In this document: one piece after another, positions 1 through 10,165 of the stretch
Layout of the letters: each line of letters opens with the position of its first letter
How positions within the stretch are numbered: position 1 is the stretch's first letter
Origin: Takakia lepidozioides
Taxonomy: Eukaryota > Streptophyta > Takakiopsida > Takakiales > Takakiaceae
Direction of reading: 5' to 3'
DNA: 64,000 nt
Assembly (NCBI GenBank): GCA_030704615.1
Contig: CM060733.1
Span: forward strand, 39,060,001-39,124,000
The notes under the pieces: model-generated
Seen by the model: the letters and a program-made list of their open reading frames with translations, nothing else
The model's database searches: none
Told to the model about the DNA's origin: nothing
Made by a program: the position numbers and the translations under genes

Positions 1-212
1 AGCTCCGATATATGCAGATGTCTAAGTAAATTACAGCTGCACACAGTTATACACAGTCATGGATGAAGCTTCTAGGCCAAGGGTTAAGATCGTATCAAGG
101 GGTGCTAGGACTTTCTGTCCCAGCAATGGCTAGGTCATCAAGGCGGCATGCACGAGACTGTTCTCATGACAGGATGACTAAAAGGAGGAGGTAGAGGAAG
201 GAAAGAATGAAC

Positions 213-1732
213 CTTTGTCAGGTGAGGGCATGGGGAAGTGGATCCCCATGCGCCAAAATGCGTAGAGAAATGCCATCAGAAACAATATGGCACTCAACAA
301 GGCCCTCTTCTGGCGAACACCTGTCCAGACAATCAGAGGAAGTCTGTCAATGGTCCAATCTTTAAGGAATAAATATTTGACAAATCTAAAGAATTGCAGA
401 AAAAATTAAGCATATTCGAGGTTTAGGTAAATTACATTTCTGTTCCTAACGGTTCTGTGCAACAAGGAGGCAGAGATTCACAATATAGACAGCCTTTAAT
501 TTTGTGCGGTCTTGGATGGTTGCATCCATAAGGTTGGGGCTTGAGGACACGTTTGGATACAAACATTAGAATCTATCACCCTCTTTGGGTTCCATGGTGC
601 TCTTGTGAGAGGAGGAAACCCTGTGTAGTAAACGCCTGCACTATGTTGAGGTACAATCAACCACTGTTATCTCTGCTGCAGCCAGTTTGATGTCATTGAG
701 AGGGGAGCCCAACCCCAGGAGGAAGGTGTCTGTACAGTAGACCAGATAATAATGAGGGAGTGAGGGAGGCATGAGGGGAGGCCAGGGACTGACCGTTGTT
801 CCGCAGTATAAGGTAGCAATGGTAATAGGGCAGCACAAAAACGAGAAGGGTGATCAGACAGAACAAGTCTAATTTCCAATTTATCCACCGCGCTCTGCCA
901 AGACCACCACACCCACATATTTCACAGATTCAGACTATCTTGACAGATCGCTGTACATTGCTGCACTGACTCCTGCGAAGGTGTGCACGCAGGGACCTCT
1001 GGAATCTGGTAAGAGGCCATGGTCATGAAAAGCTCAAACCTGTGCTCAAACGTAATAGACGTGCATTTCATCACCATGTAAAATCAAAGAATAATGGCCC
1101 TGCATAAGAATGTAGTGATAAGACTCATTCGATCATACAAGACTCCGGTGATGTCAATGGCTCCAAATTTTGAAAGAAGACATCAAATTTAGATTACAGA
1201 AGTGATTGGCCTTTACAGACAAGCCCTCGAGGGTACCTTTAGTTTGCATGCAATGGCTTGAGAATTACATAACTTCCATCAAGTACTTTACCCATATGAA
1301 CCTTCTCTATGAGAACCTTTCTTTGCTAGGAACTGTGCTTTGATTTTTACAATTTTCCTGATGTCCTTTTGGAACCTCCATAAGAAATTTTGCTTCGTCA
1401 ATTCGCTGAAAGCCTTGTGACAAACTGTTTAACCCAAGTCCAAGGTCCTCACCCCTGCTTTTAACCTCACAAAGGCACACAAAAATGTTCAAGCAAAGGT
1501 TTCAAGAATGAACTTACTGCTTTGAAAGGACAGGGATGATCTCGAGCAGCACAAGCTGCAATAGATTGCAGGAAAACGCAAACACAACACTAAACAAAAC
1601 CTGCACCAAAACGCGCTTCTCCTCATAGTCTTTGTACAATTTCCTGTTCAGGAACCATAACCCTATCCATCCAAGCGCGCCAAGGGAACTCCCCACCACA
1701 AGCCCTTCATAGATAACCATGCCCGCCCCCAT
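213..1732 (-). CDS. GTG: GTG/GPHR-type membrane protein (Golgi pH regulator family), 5' exons only
   Basis: Exon 1 is 1732-1518, exon 2 894-794 and exon 3 320-213. All junctions are GT/AG and the reading phases agree. The 141 residues recovered match the N-terminus of plant GTG1/GTG2. Landmarks are IYEGLVV, the helix around [43 protein letters not shown] and [13 protein letters not shown]. Family members are polytopic proteins of endomembranes and plasma membrane, linked to Golgi acidification (animals) or to ABA/G-protein signalling and growth (Arabidopsis; the receptor role is disputed). The start ATG at 1732 gives the family's usual N-terminus. The remaining two thirds, including the DUF3735 and ABA_GPCR regions, must lie left of the window, since I see no further exon in 1-212. 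No frameshift is seen. Confidence 0.9.
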
Positions 1733-3943
1733 CTCTGTGAGCCCGCCGTCCCTATTACTCGGGTCGAATCATAAGAACACGTTCCCCCGTTCTCGTACTT
1801 CTTCTTTTCTGTACTGTGGCTGCCGATATCCAGGTCAGATTGTCGGAGCTAATCCCTTGCTTGATTGTACTTGTACACTCTGTCTGTAATCAATGACGAA
1901 GCGAAACTCCGAGACACAATCAAACCATTGCTAGTGTTGACTTGTTCAGCCGTCTATCTCTCTCTCATTCACCAAAGAGAAGACTTCGTGATCCTGACTC
2001 CCGATGTCTATGCTCATGCCGCTGTGCTTATCACTCTCTCCCCTCCTCTAAATGCCGCGGCTGCCATAGACCTTGAATCTCAATAAACTTCGTCGTCTCC
2101 TCTTTCCGCTCGATTGCCAAATCCTCCACTTCAAATCAAATCAGTCTGCTTTCCCTTCTCCCTTCCTGGTCCGCGCGCCTAAACCCCTTTCATCAATTTG
2201 AACCACTGAAGATCACACTCTTAATGTGCATACCCTCTCCTCATCTCCCACACTCTATCCGGATACGAATCCTGTCCTCTATTTTGCTCTGTCCGCAATC
2301 TCTCAGCACCTAACCACTTCACACTGATTGCTCATCTCTTCGCCGAGTAAAGCATTCCGCCTCCACCAAATTTTTCCTGGCATCTCGAGGATGGCCGCCC
2401 GCAGCTGCTCGGCCATCAAATTTGTTACAGAAAAAATTAGCAGTGTGCTGTAGCATGATTGTACCCTCGCCAGGCACGAGCTCGCTGGCCCCCTCCAATC
2501 GCGCCTCCAATCACCCACCCGGTCCACAAACCCGTGATGTAATCCCCTGTTTTTTCGATCGTCAGATGCAGAATTTTTAACGAGAATCTTTTACCGTCCA
2601 TTTATTAAAGATCAACGGAGAAAAATCTGCCAGTAACCTGTCTGAAGTCCAATCGGGAATGAGCTGCCCAATAATGCGGCCAACTTATTCCGGGACTACT
2701 GCAGTCACTTCAATCACTTCACCGACCATACGTCGGTCACGCCACTCTTTTACACGTCTCAATACGGTGACTCTACCCTTACTATCGCGACTGGTAGCAG
2801 CTGGCAAAGCTGCTCATGTGCCACCGTATTGAGATGGGCGCCAAAAGCAGCCGGAGTTTGAGGGGGTGACATCGTGGACCCGGAATAACGGCAGCATAGT
2901 GCCACGTCCTTTCTACCGGGCCCCACTACACATCCCCAACGGCATAAAATAAATGGACCGTCTAACGAACTCCATAACTGGCAAAAAAACGAATTTCAAC
3001 AAATTTGAACCATCACCGTCCATGTGACAAGAAGGAATTGTTTGGATTTTTATACCAGGGTACTGTTTACAAAGAGGAGCATGGTACAGAGGCGGCTCCC
3101 AGGATTTGAGCCCAGATCTGCTGCGCAACACTCAGCACTAAATGTACTATCCAGCTGGACAGAAAATTAAATGGGTCGGGGTTTGGGTAAGTAAATCATT
3201 GCCCGCCTACGTCACCCAGCTGTTATGGGTTGGTATAACCAATCTGTCCAGATTGACTAGCCAGCTGTCCCATCAGTCGATGACGCATGCCCACTTCACA
3301 CCACACCACCTCCCACGCTTACAGTACTTGCTATCGCCACGCTGGCCAAGCTCAGTCCACGTGGTCAGTTCCGTCTCCTCATTGAGGTGCCTAATTTTCT
3401 GCACTAGCTTGAAACGTGCCTCCGATTGGTCCGTCCGGAGTAAAAAACGGAAGTGCGCCTACGTGGTGAGAAATGAGATCCCGAAAGTGACTGCAATTAT
3501 GGGGGGAATGATGGGGGCAATCGAGGGTCACATCGCGGGAATGTTGGAGAAGGTGGGAGATTGGGGTGCCGAATGGGCGCAGCGAGGAGCCAAGGCAGAA
3601 GACAAGTGTGACGGGCAGCGCTCCTCGATGGTTTGGAGTGTGAAGTGGCGCTTACAATCCCGCGAGACAGGTACGCCATAGCCAGTGCTGCTGCAGGGAG
3701 CGGTCATTGTCTGCACTGTCTTCTCTCTCTCTTTATCTATCTCGATCTTTGTGGTATACTTTTCCTCTCGTCGGCCCTTGGCAATCTACACGATTGCTCT
3801 TTTATTTTTTTCTCTGCGGACTGTGGTAGGGGAAGCTATGGTCATTCCATGTTGAACCCCTAAATTTGCTTTGCTTTCCTTCTCTCACAAACTCGTGTAA
3901 GAACTCGTGTAAGAACTGCACGGGACAGGGGACAGGGACCACA
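1733..3943. other. Divergent intergenic region between GTG and DRB genes
   Basis: The two flanking genes point away from each other, so this 2.2 kb holds both promoters. The side next to GTG is pyrimidine-rich on the plus strand. A short inverted pair built on CTCAATACGGTG lies at about 2757-2769 and 2822-2834. Open frames here (for example 3142-3681) have no family motifs. No transposon boundary or RNA gene is recognised. Confidence 0.5.
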
Positions 3944-6031
3944 ATGTACAAGAGCCAACTTCAAGAATTTTCCCAGAAGGCAGGCCTGTCTTCGCCAATT
4001 TACGAATTTGTCAAGGAGGGACCATCGCATGAACCCCGGTTTAAATCTCGTGTAACTGTGAACGGCATCACCTACGAATCGGCCCCTGGTTTCCCTAACC
4101 TCAAGTCTGCTGAGCATGCAGCTGCCAAGGTCGCTCTTGATATCCTTCTCCAAACTGTTCCCGCTGGAATTACACCTAGCCCTGTGGTGAGATCTCTTTC
4201 CCTCTCTTTTTTCTCTCTTGGGACAGCCATATGTTCATAAAGTAGAAGCTCACAGCAGCAGTCTTGTAGTCAACATCATGCTTGTGTATTGTAATTCTAG
4301 TGCCTGCGCGTGCACATTTCCTGGATCATGTTTGTCGTCAGGTCTGCCCTGGTGCTATGCAATTCAGGGTTCCCTGTAGGGTGGGTCTGATGACCTGATA
4401 TATGAGGGGTAGTATTCCAGTGACTATATGTGTGTGTGGCAGGGAGTGGAGTGTCTCTCTCTAACTATCAAACATTTATTTCCTTCCTCCCTTTCACACC
4501 AATTCCCATCACTTATATTGTTAGTCAGCTCTGGAGTGCAGCATGAATCAGGGCTATGCAAAAATTTGTTGCAAGAATATGCGCAGAAGAATGGGTATTC
4601 ATTGCCAGTATACCGCACACTGCGCCAAGGCGAGGATCACTCACCCACTTTTTCCTCCACGGTAGAAATTGCCGGGGTGCACTACGGTGGTGGAGCGGCC
4701 AAGAATAAGAAGGAGGCAGAAATAAAAGCTGCACGGACGGCTCTTCTGGCCATTCGTAAGTGTTCAAGAACTACTTCCAGTCAGGTATCAGTTACTTAGA
4801 TGTGAAAGAATGTCAGTTCAACCGAAAAAATAACTATGCACTTGTACAAGCTGAAAATTCCAATGTTTCTAGGTAGCCAAAAAATCATGATATGAGGTTG
4901 CAAGTTGGAATATAATAAAATGATCTAGCCTTGTGTGTGTGCAACAGCGGGGGGTGCAGGCTTAACTTCCATCCATTCAAGAGAACGGCGTCCAGAGGTT
5001 CCTCATGCACAGGTGGGTGGGCAGAGGTTCTTCTGAATGCTGTTCTAGGTTGGTATCTCAGTAAGACCATTAGCTGGGGGTGGCCTGTGTTAAGCAGCCT
5101 GTCCTCTTTAACTTAGAAAATTGGTAAATACTTGCAGGTTGCAACTTTTGTCAAGTCCCACAAGAAGGGAAAGAAGCGAGGCCGGCCAGCCCAGCAAGTG
5201 TTGGAGGAGCCAATTGCTGCCCGACTCAAGGTGGCCGAAGAGGGTGCACTGCAAGTCTCCCAGTTTGGACTTGTGGGCAACAATCTCCAACTGTATCCAG
5301 TATCTAATGCACAGTGGTCACAAAGCAAAGTGTATGCCAGACATAGTTTGCCCATCGAGACTGATGCACTAATGTCGGAAATGGAAGTGATGACTGCCGT
5401 ACATATGTTACCCAACCAGACTCGAGCACAGGAGGCACAAACCGGAGTGACAAATGTCGGGCAGAGTTTGTCTGTTAACACAATACTGAACGCAGCTGAC
5501 GACTTGCCAAAATATGGCACAAAGGAGAATGGGCTTCTCAGAGGTCAAGTAGATGCCCAAGAGACATCAGTGATAATTCCTGGAATCACACCACAAGAAA
5601 TACCAGGCATTACTGCCCCGAGTCGTGCAAACATTCCTGTGACAACCACACAGCTTTCAGTGGATACACAAAGTTTGATTCCGGAAATCACAATTGAGCT
5701 GCAGAAAGGAGTTGAAGCAAACATTCCTGTGACAACAACACAGCTTCCAGTGGACACACAAAATGCGATGCCGGAAATCACAATCGAGCTGCAGAAAGGA
5801 GTTGAAGCAAACATTCCTGTGACAACAACACAGCTTCCAGTGGACACACAAAATGTGATGCCGGATATCACAATCGAGCTGCAGAAAGGAGTTGAAGCAA
5901 ACATTCCTGTTACAACAACACAGCTTCCCGTGGACACACAAAATGTGATGCCAGAAATCAAAATTGAGCTGCAGAAAGGAGTTGAAGAAGCAATTTCTGT
6001 ATCACAACCAGTGGCCTCAGGGGCTGCTTGA
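3944..6031 (+). CDS. DRB: Double-stranded RNA-binding protein (plant DRB family) with repeat tail
   Basis: Four exons are proposed: 3944-4186, 4542-4755, 4960-5012 and 5138-6031. Phases agree and give 467 residues. The start MYKSQLQEFSQKAG is the classic first helix of a plant DRB dsRBD. dsRBD1 spans about residues 1-70, ending in AEHAAAKVALDILL. dsRBD2 spans about 85-152, from CKNLLQEYAQKNG to KKEAEIKAARTALLAI. This two-domain architecture is that of HYL1/DRB2/3/5, partners of Dicer-like enzymes in small-RNA production or translational repression. A basic KSHKKGKKRGRP patch after the domains could be nuclear-targeting. The tail is Thr/Val/Gln-rich and carries four 30-residue tandem repeats. 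The third exon is short and rests on phase and splice-site fit only. The exact DRB subgroup is not determinable here. Confidence 0.88.
5628..5987 (+). repeat. Four in-frame 90-bp tandem repeats in the DRB coding sequence
   Basis: The phrase ACATTCCTGT recurs at exactly 90-bp spacing (5631, 5721, 5811, 5901). Each unit encodes about 30 residues of the form NIPVTTTQLPVDTQ followed by IELQKGVEA. Units 2-4 are nearly identical at the DNA level and unit 1 is slightly diverged. Because 90 is a multiple of three, copy-number change keeps the frame. The function of the tail is unknown. Confidence 0.95.
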
Positions 6032-6254
6032 TAAGGGCTAAAAGCAAGTTGCCATGGTATGTATCTGTCAGTGAAAGTAGAATTTTGTGTGAATGCTGGG
6101 AGACATCTGCTCAATTTCACAACATTCTCTCCCCGTCTCTCGATGGTACTTGTTTGTCTGCTCCATTGTTGTCCTCCCATTATCACCTTTCTTCGCCTTC
6201 GTGCTGTGGTGTGAGAAGGTTACAACTGTATGCCTGATGTGCTCTCTCTCTCTC

Positions 6255-6435
6255 CCGCCCAAACTGGGCTTGGGGTCTCTGGCCACAAGGTTACGGCAAA
6301 CAATGTGTTATGAGTACATTTCCCCCTCTCTCTCCCTGTCACAATACTGGAGTGAGCCCTCCAGAAAGGTAGTGTCTGTTCCTCTTGTTCTGCCCAAACT
6401 GTGCGCACGGTCTATGGCCACAAGTCTTATGATTC
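6255..6435 (+). mobile_element. Two 3'-end fragments of the local non-LTR (LINE) family
   Basis: 6255-6320 carries the family's terminal segment: CCCAAACTGGGC, then GGCCACAAGG, TACGGCAAACAA and TATGAGTACATT. A second, more diverged piece starts near 6382 (CCCAAACTGTGCGC, then ATGGCCACAAG) and decays by about 6430. The first copy sits in a CT-rich stretch, with CTCTCTCTCCC on both sides as a possible target duplication. It lies just 3' of the DRB stop codon, so it may fall in that gene's 3' UTR. Confidence 0.7.
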
Positions 6436-6550
6436 AGCACACCATCAACCATGCGGAGCCAGGGTGGCAACAGGCCCTAATTATCACCCTGTCGCATGTT
6501 TATGAGGGTGGAAATGGCAGGCATGGATGGAAAGACAATCTAACCATCTT

Positions 6551-8007
6551 AGGCCCTGGCCGCACCAACTGTTAGCTTGCAGCCCTGCTAAAATAGGCCT
6601 GCTAGGGCATGTTAGGTATTTAGCTAACGAGCATTAAAGATGCTATGTTTTGCCCAAAGTGCCCGTGCAGATCTCATGTGCCCAAAATGCCCGTTCTCCT
6701 CTCTCCTGTGAGCTTGAAGTACTGTCCACGCAGCTCTCCTGTCCTGTGGCGAATGCATTCAAGAACCAGGTTCTAGTTTCTAGTTGCAATTTAGGGGCCA
6801 TGGTAACCTCCTGAGAAGTCAAGTTGGCATCAATCGCACAGTTCATAGCCAGCTCAGTGCTTCTGTCTTTACAACCCTCATGGTGTGCACTCCCTGCTCA
6901 CCACTGCTGGTAGGCAACTCATCAAATGAATAAATAAAACTATCATGTGTTGACTGCAAGTCACACTCTCTCCTAGGTGCAGATATGACCTCGCTCTTCT
7001 ATCCACCCACAAATTGAGCACTTTCTTGATTATCAATAATACACATTCACGTGCAAGTTGTATGCAAGAGTCTCATTGCGCTCTTGCTTGAGCTGCAGTA
7101 CCTAGTATGTTTACCAGATTCATCACGGCCCACTTCCAGGCTTCCTATGGCCACAATTGGTGTGGGAAATCTCACAATTGGACAGCTCAGCTGGTAATTT
7201 AGAACAACAGTTTATTTGTTCTAGCTACATGCGGTATAGAATAGATCAGTCGAGTCCCACACCATGATAGCCAGAAGCCAGACCTTGAAATTTGGAAATT
7301 AAGGCTGTCCCGGTTTGCACTTGTGTTTCCACCTGAACATTTTCTTTGAGCTTGAATTATGTCCAGGTTTCCAGATTTCACAGGACTAAAAGAGGGAGGA
7401 ATTTCCACTTCCATCCATTCATACCTCAACTGCATATTCCTTCAAATGCTCTGAATTGAAAAAAAAAAAAGGAAACCTGGGAGCGACAGCCCACAATTCA
7501 GGCCCTTGAGGAGGGGGAAAAATTAAACCCCTTTCATTTATGGGCCATGAGGCCTACAGGACGATCAACGCCCAGACATACCGTCACGAACAATCCCACA
7601 CACGGGGCAGGGCAGCGGGTTTGAACCCCGAACCACCAGGGCAACACACCGTGCACTTACCAGCTGAGCTACCAGCCGATGTGCCTCTGAATTACAATTT
7701 GAAAATAGTCCAGATGCAGAGACTAGGCTTCTCCCTGTTGCCTTGCTCATCACAGTCATGTTCCCTACCTTCATCCGCTGAACAGAAGCCACACTAATAT
7801 AGGTGCTTCACCAGATGAAGCTCCTCCCCGCGGGCAGCTGCCCGAAACTTAGCGTGGGACTGCTAAAACTAAAGGGGACGACCAGCCAGATCTAGCTAGG
7901 GTTAAATTTAATAGTATCGCTAGCAGTCCCGTGCGGCCATAATTTAAAGATAACTAATTCTAGTTGTAACATAACAGGCCCTTTAACAGTTGGTGCGGTC
8001 CGGGCCC
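6551..8007. mobile_element. Candidate 1.46-kb element with ~24-bp terminal inverted repeats
   Basis: The ends 6551-6574 and 7984-8007 are inverted copies matching at 21 of 24 positions; both contain the core CGCACCAACTGTTA. No transposase-like frame lies inside. A SINE (7458-7684) has inserted into it. AACCAT occurs near both outer edges but not cleanly abutting, so the target duplication is unproven. Outside the SINE, the interior holds no gene I recognise. Confidence 0.5.
7458..7684 (-). mobile_element. tRNA-derived SINE, full length, with target duplication
   Basis: Read on the minus strand, it opens with a tRNA-like head: an A box in TGGTAGCTCAGCTGGTA and a B box in GGGTTCAAACCC. A body containing GGGCGTTGATCGTCC and CTGAATTGTGGGCTG follows, ending in a T run. 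Perfect 9-bp direct repeats CTCTGAATT flank it (7449-7457 and 7685-7693). A tRNA gene is ruled out because no acceptor stem or anticodon arm folds. A second copy of the family is split at 60.2-61.5 kb. Mobilisation would need a partner LINE. Confidence 0.9.
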
Positions 8008-10165
8008 AACCATGGTTAAGTCACGTCATTCCCCACCCATGATTAACCATTATAACCTCCGTTTATAACTATGATGACCGCCTCTAATTACAATTACATT
8101 TAGTTAATTCGATTATATCACATTTACGTGAGTTACAGCCTGGGTAAACGCCTGCCACGGGGTTTACCACGCTTCCCATGGGGTGGAGCGCATGGCATGG
8201 GCATGGGTAAGGGGATGAACATAAAGGCGGGGAGGAACACGTCGGGGGGCGTGTACAAACGAAACGTGGGTATCGAGGGGGGCCATCGTGGCATGTCTGA
8301 CCGTTAGCCCGCTGCCCACATTCATTCATCCCCGCCCTGCATTCATCCCGCCCCTTGTGCATTTTTAGCCTGCCCCTTCAATTTTACCCCTCCAATAAGT
8401 AGCGCATTTTAACTCGCGGCCCGTTATTAGCCTTTGGTATTACTATGGTGACCGTATTATATAAAAATAAAATAAACTTGCAACTTTTTATTCCTGGACG
8501 CTTTTCATCCAAGATTCCACACGCACGGGTTATTTTCCGACTACCCAATCCAGGGCGGGAATAGGCCCGTGATGTACCAACGACATCCTTCACCGTTCAT
8601 ACTGTTGAATCCGACGGTAAAAATGCTCATAACCCACGAACAGGATCGACGGGTATGAGAGAACAGCTGTCAGTACGTCCACCAGCTGGCATGCGCCCAT
8701 TAGCGATTTCATCGAGAAGTCGTACTGCGACCGGCAATGAGCGGTGGGTGTCATACGGCGACCGGGACATGATGGTGAGTAAATGTGGCGTAGGCCTCAC
8801 GTATTTGTTCACTAGCAAGTCACTAACCTTGACTTTAGTTAGTAAAAGTCGTGATTAGTAAGTCTTTTAGTTGGTTTTTTGGGTGTTTAGTGACTCGGAT
8901 GTCAGCAGCGAGTGATCATGATTTGCAGAAGGTGATGATGGGTTTTAGTGAGCTGACTCGCCAGTTAATTCAGTTAGTCAGTTCATTCATTTATGAACCC
9001 ACTAATTGACTTACTAATTATCTTACTAATACGCACTCGCATGTCGATCACTGATTAGGTCTCACGCATAGCAACGCCAGGTATTATTGGTGATGATGAT
9101 GATAATTATGCACAAAAGTGCTTTATTCAGAACTTACTAATCATTATCTACTACGCACCTATTTTTCATTGTATTGTTTTATTTTTACTTTCTAATGGTT
9201 CATTGAATGTTATCGCCCACCAAATAAAACGACTTAATCTGCCTAAAATAGGATTAGTAAGTAAATAAAACCAAATTCGATAAAAAAAAATGAAAAGGTC
9301 AATGGTGAGTTGTCGTTATTAGTGTCCACGGAAAGACCAAAGTGAGGGGTCGAGTAAGGAAGGTAAGGATTAGTAATCGGACTAACGCAGAAGGTAACTC
9401 GAGTAGTAAAGTACCGCAAGCGGAAATTAGCTGTACGCTCTACACTAGGTAGTAAGTTACTAGTAAGCAGGATTAGTGAATTAGTGACATAGCAGTGTAG
9501 TAAATACGGGCGGGACGTTCATAAAGAAAATTGGAAAATCAAATATTGACGCAGAATTATTGCGTCACGGGACATAAGCTTATCCTATAACGGAGTAATG
9601 ACGCCCGGGAAATTACCGCGGGTAGAAGTTACGGGGGGGGTGAGTTGGCGTTTTACCGTCGCCTTCTTCGTCTCGCGTTCTGTTTCAAACCTTTCTTCCC
9701 GTGTTTTTTCAGAGTCTTTTTCTTTGAGGCTTTGGTGTCGGGGTGTGTGTGGGAGTGTGTGCGCGTAGCAGAGGTGTGGTGTGCCGGGGGGTTCTTTTTC
9801 TGTGTGTTGAGGCGGGATGAGAGATGTCTGGTGTGGGGAGCGCGAGGAGTTTGCATATTTTTGGGAGGCAGTGAAGTTTCTGTGCTCTGTTTTTGTCAAC
9901 TTGGAGTTTCGGAATGGTTTCTTGATGCTCTGGTGGTAATTCGGGATAGTCTGTCTGCTACCACTGGGGGTCTCGCTCCTTTGGGCCTTTTGTGCTTCAT
10001 CTGTTCCCTGCCTTTTCTTCCCTCCCGTCTCCGGCTCTTGTCTGCTTTCTATGCCAAAAGAGCGCGCGTATGACCAATTATATTTTTCCGTTGTTCATCG
10101 TATGAGGAAAAAACGTATTTGAGGAGACAACGTTCTCACAATCCTGTTTTTAATCCCCAATCTCC
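8008..10165. other. Intergenic DNA, including a stretch rich in TTAGT/ACTAA
   Basis: No coding region with family features is seen. From about 8830 to 9500 the words TTAGT, AGTAAGT, ACTAAT and TGACT recur at short, irregular spacing on both strands, giving an unusual low-complexity composition. From about 9640 to 10070 the plus strand is T/G-rich and one open frame of 142 codons runs through it. Its Phe/Cys/Val-rich product looks like promoter or leader DNA read by chance. The region directly upstream of 10166 probably contains that gene's promoter. Confidence 0.4.

Noticed and set aside
3142-3681. 179-codon open frame before the DRB gene
   Set aside because: No domain, no exon-like edges, and overlapping open frames on the other strand; probably chance in GC-moderate DNA.
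5545-6186. 213-codon minus-strand frame over the DRB repeats
   Set aside because: It is the antisense shadow of the 90-bp coding repeats.
7565-7700. tRNA gene on the minus strand
   Set aside because: A and B boxes are present, but no cloverleaf or anticodon arm; the body, T-run and 9-bp duplication make it a SINE.
9645-10073. 142-codon open frame upstream of the unknown gene
   Set aside because: The product is Phe/Cys/Val-rich low complexity without motifs; more likely T/G-rich promoter or leader DNA.
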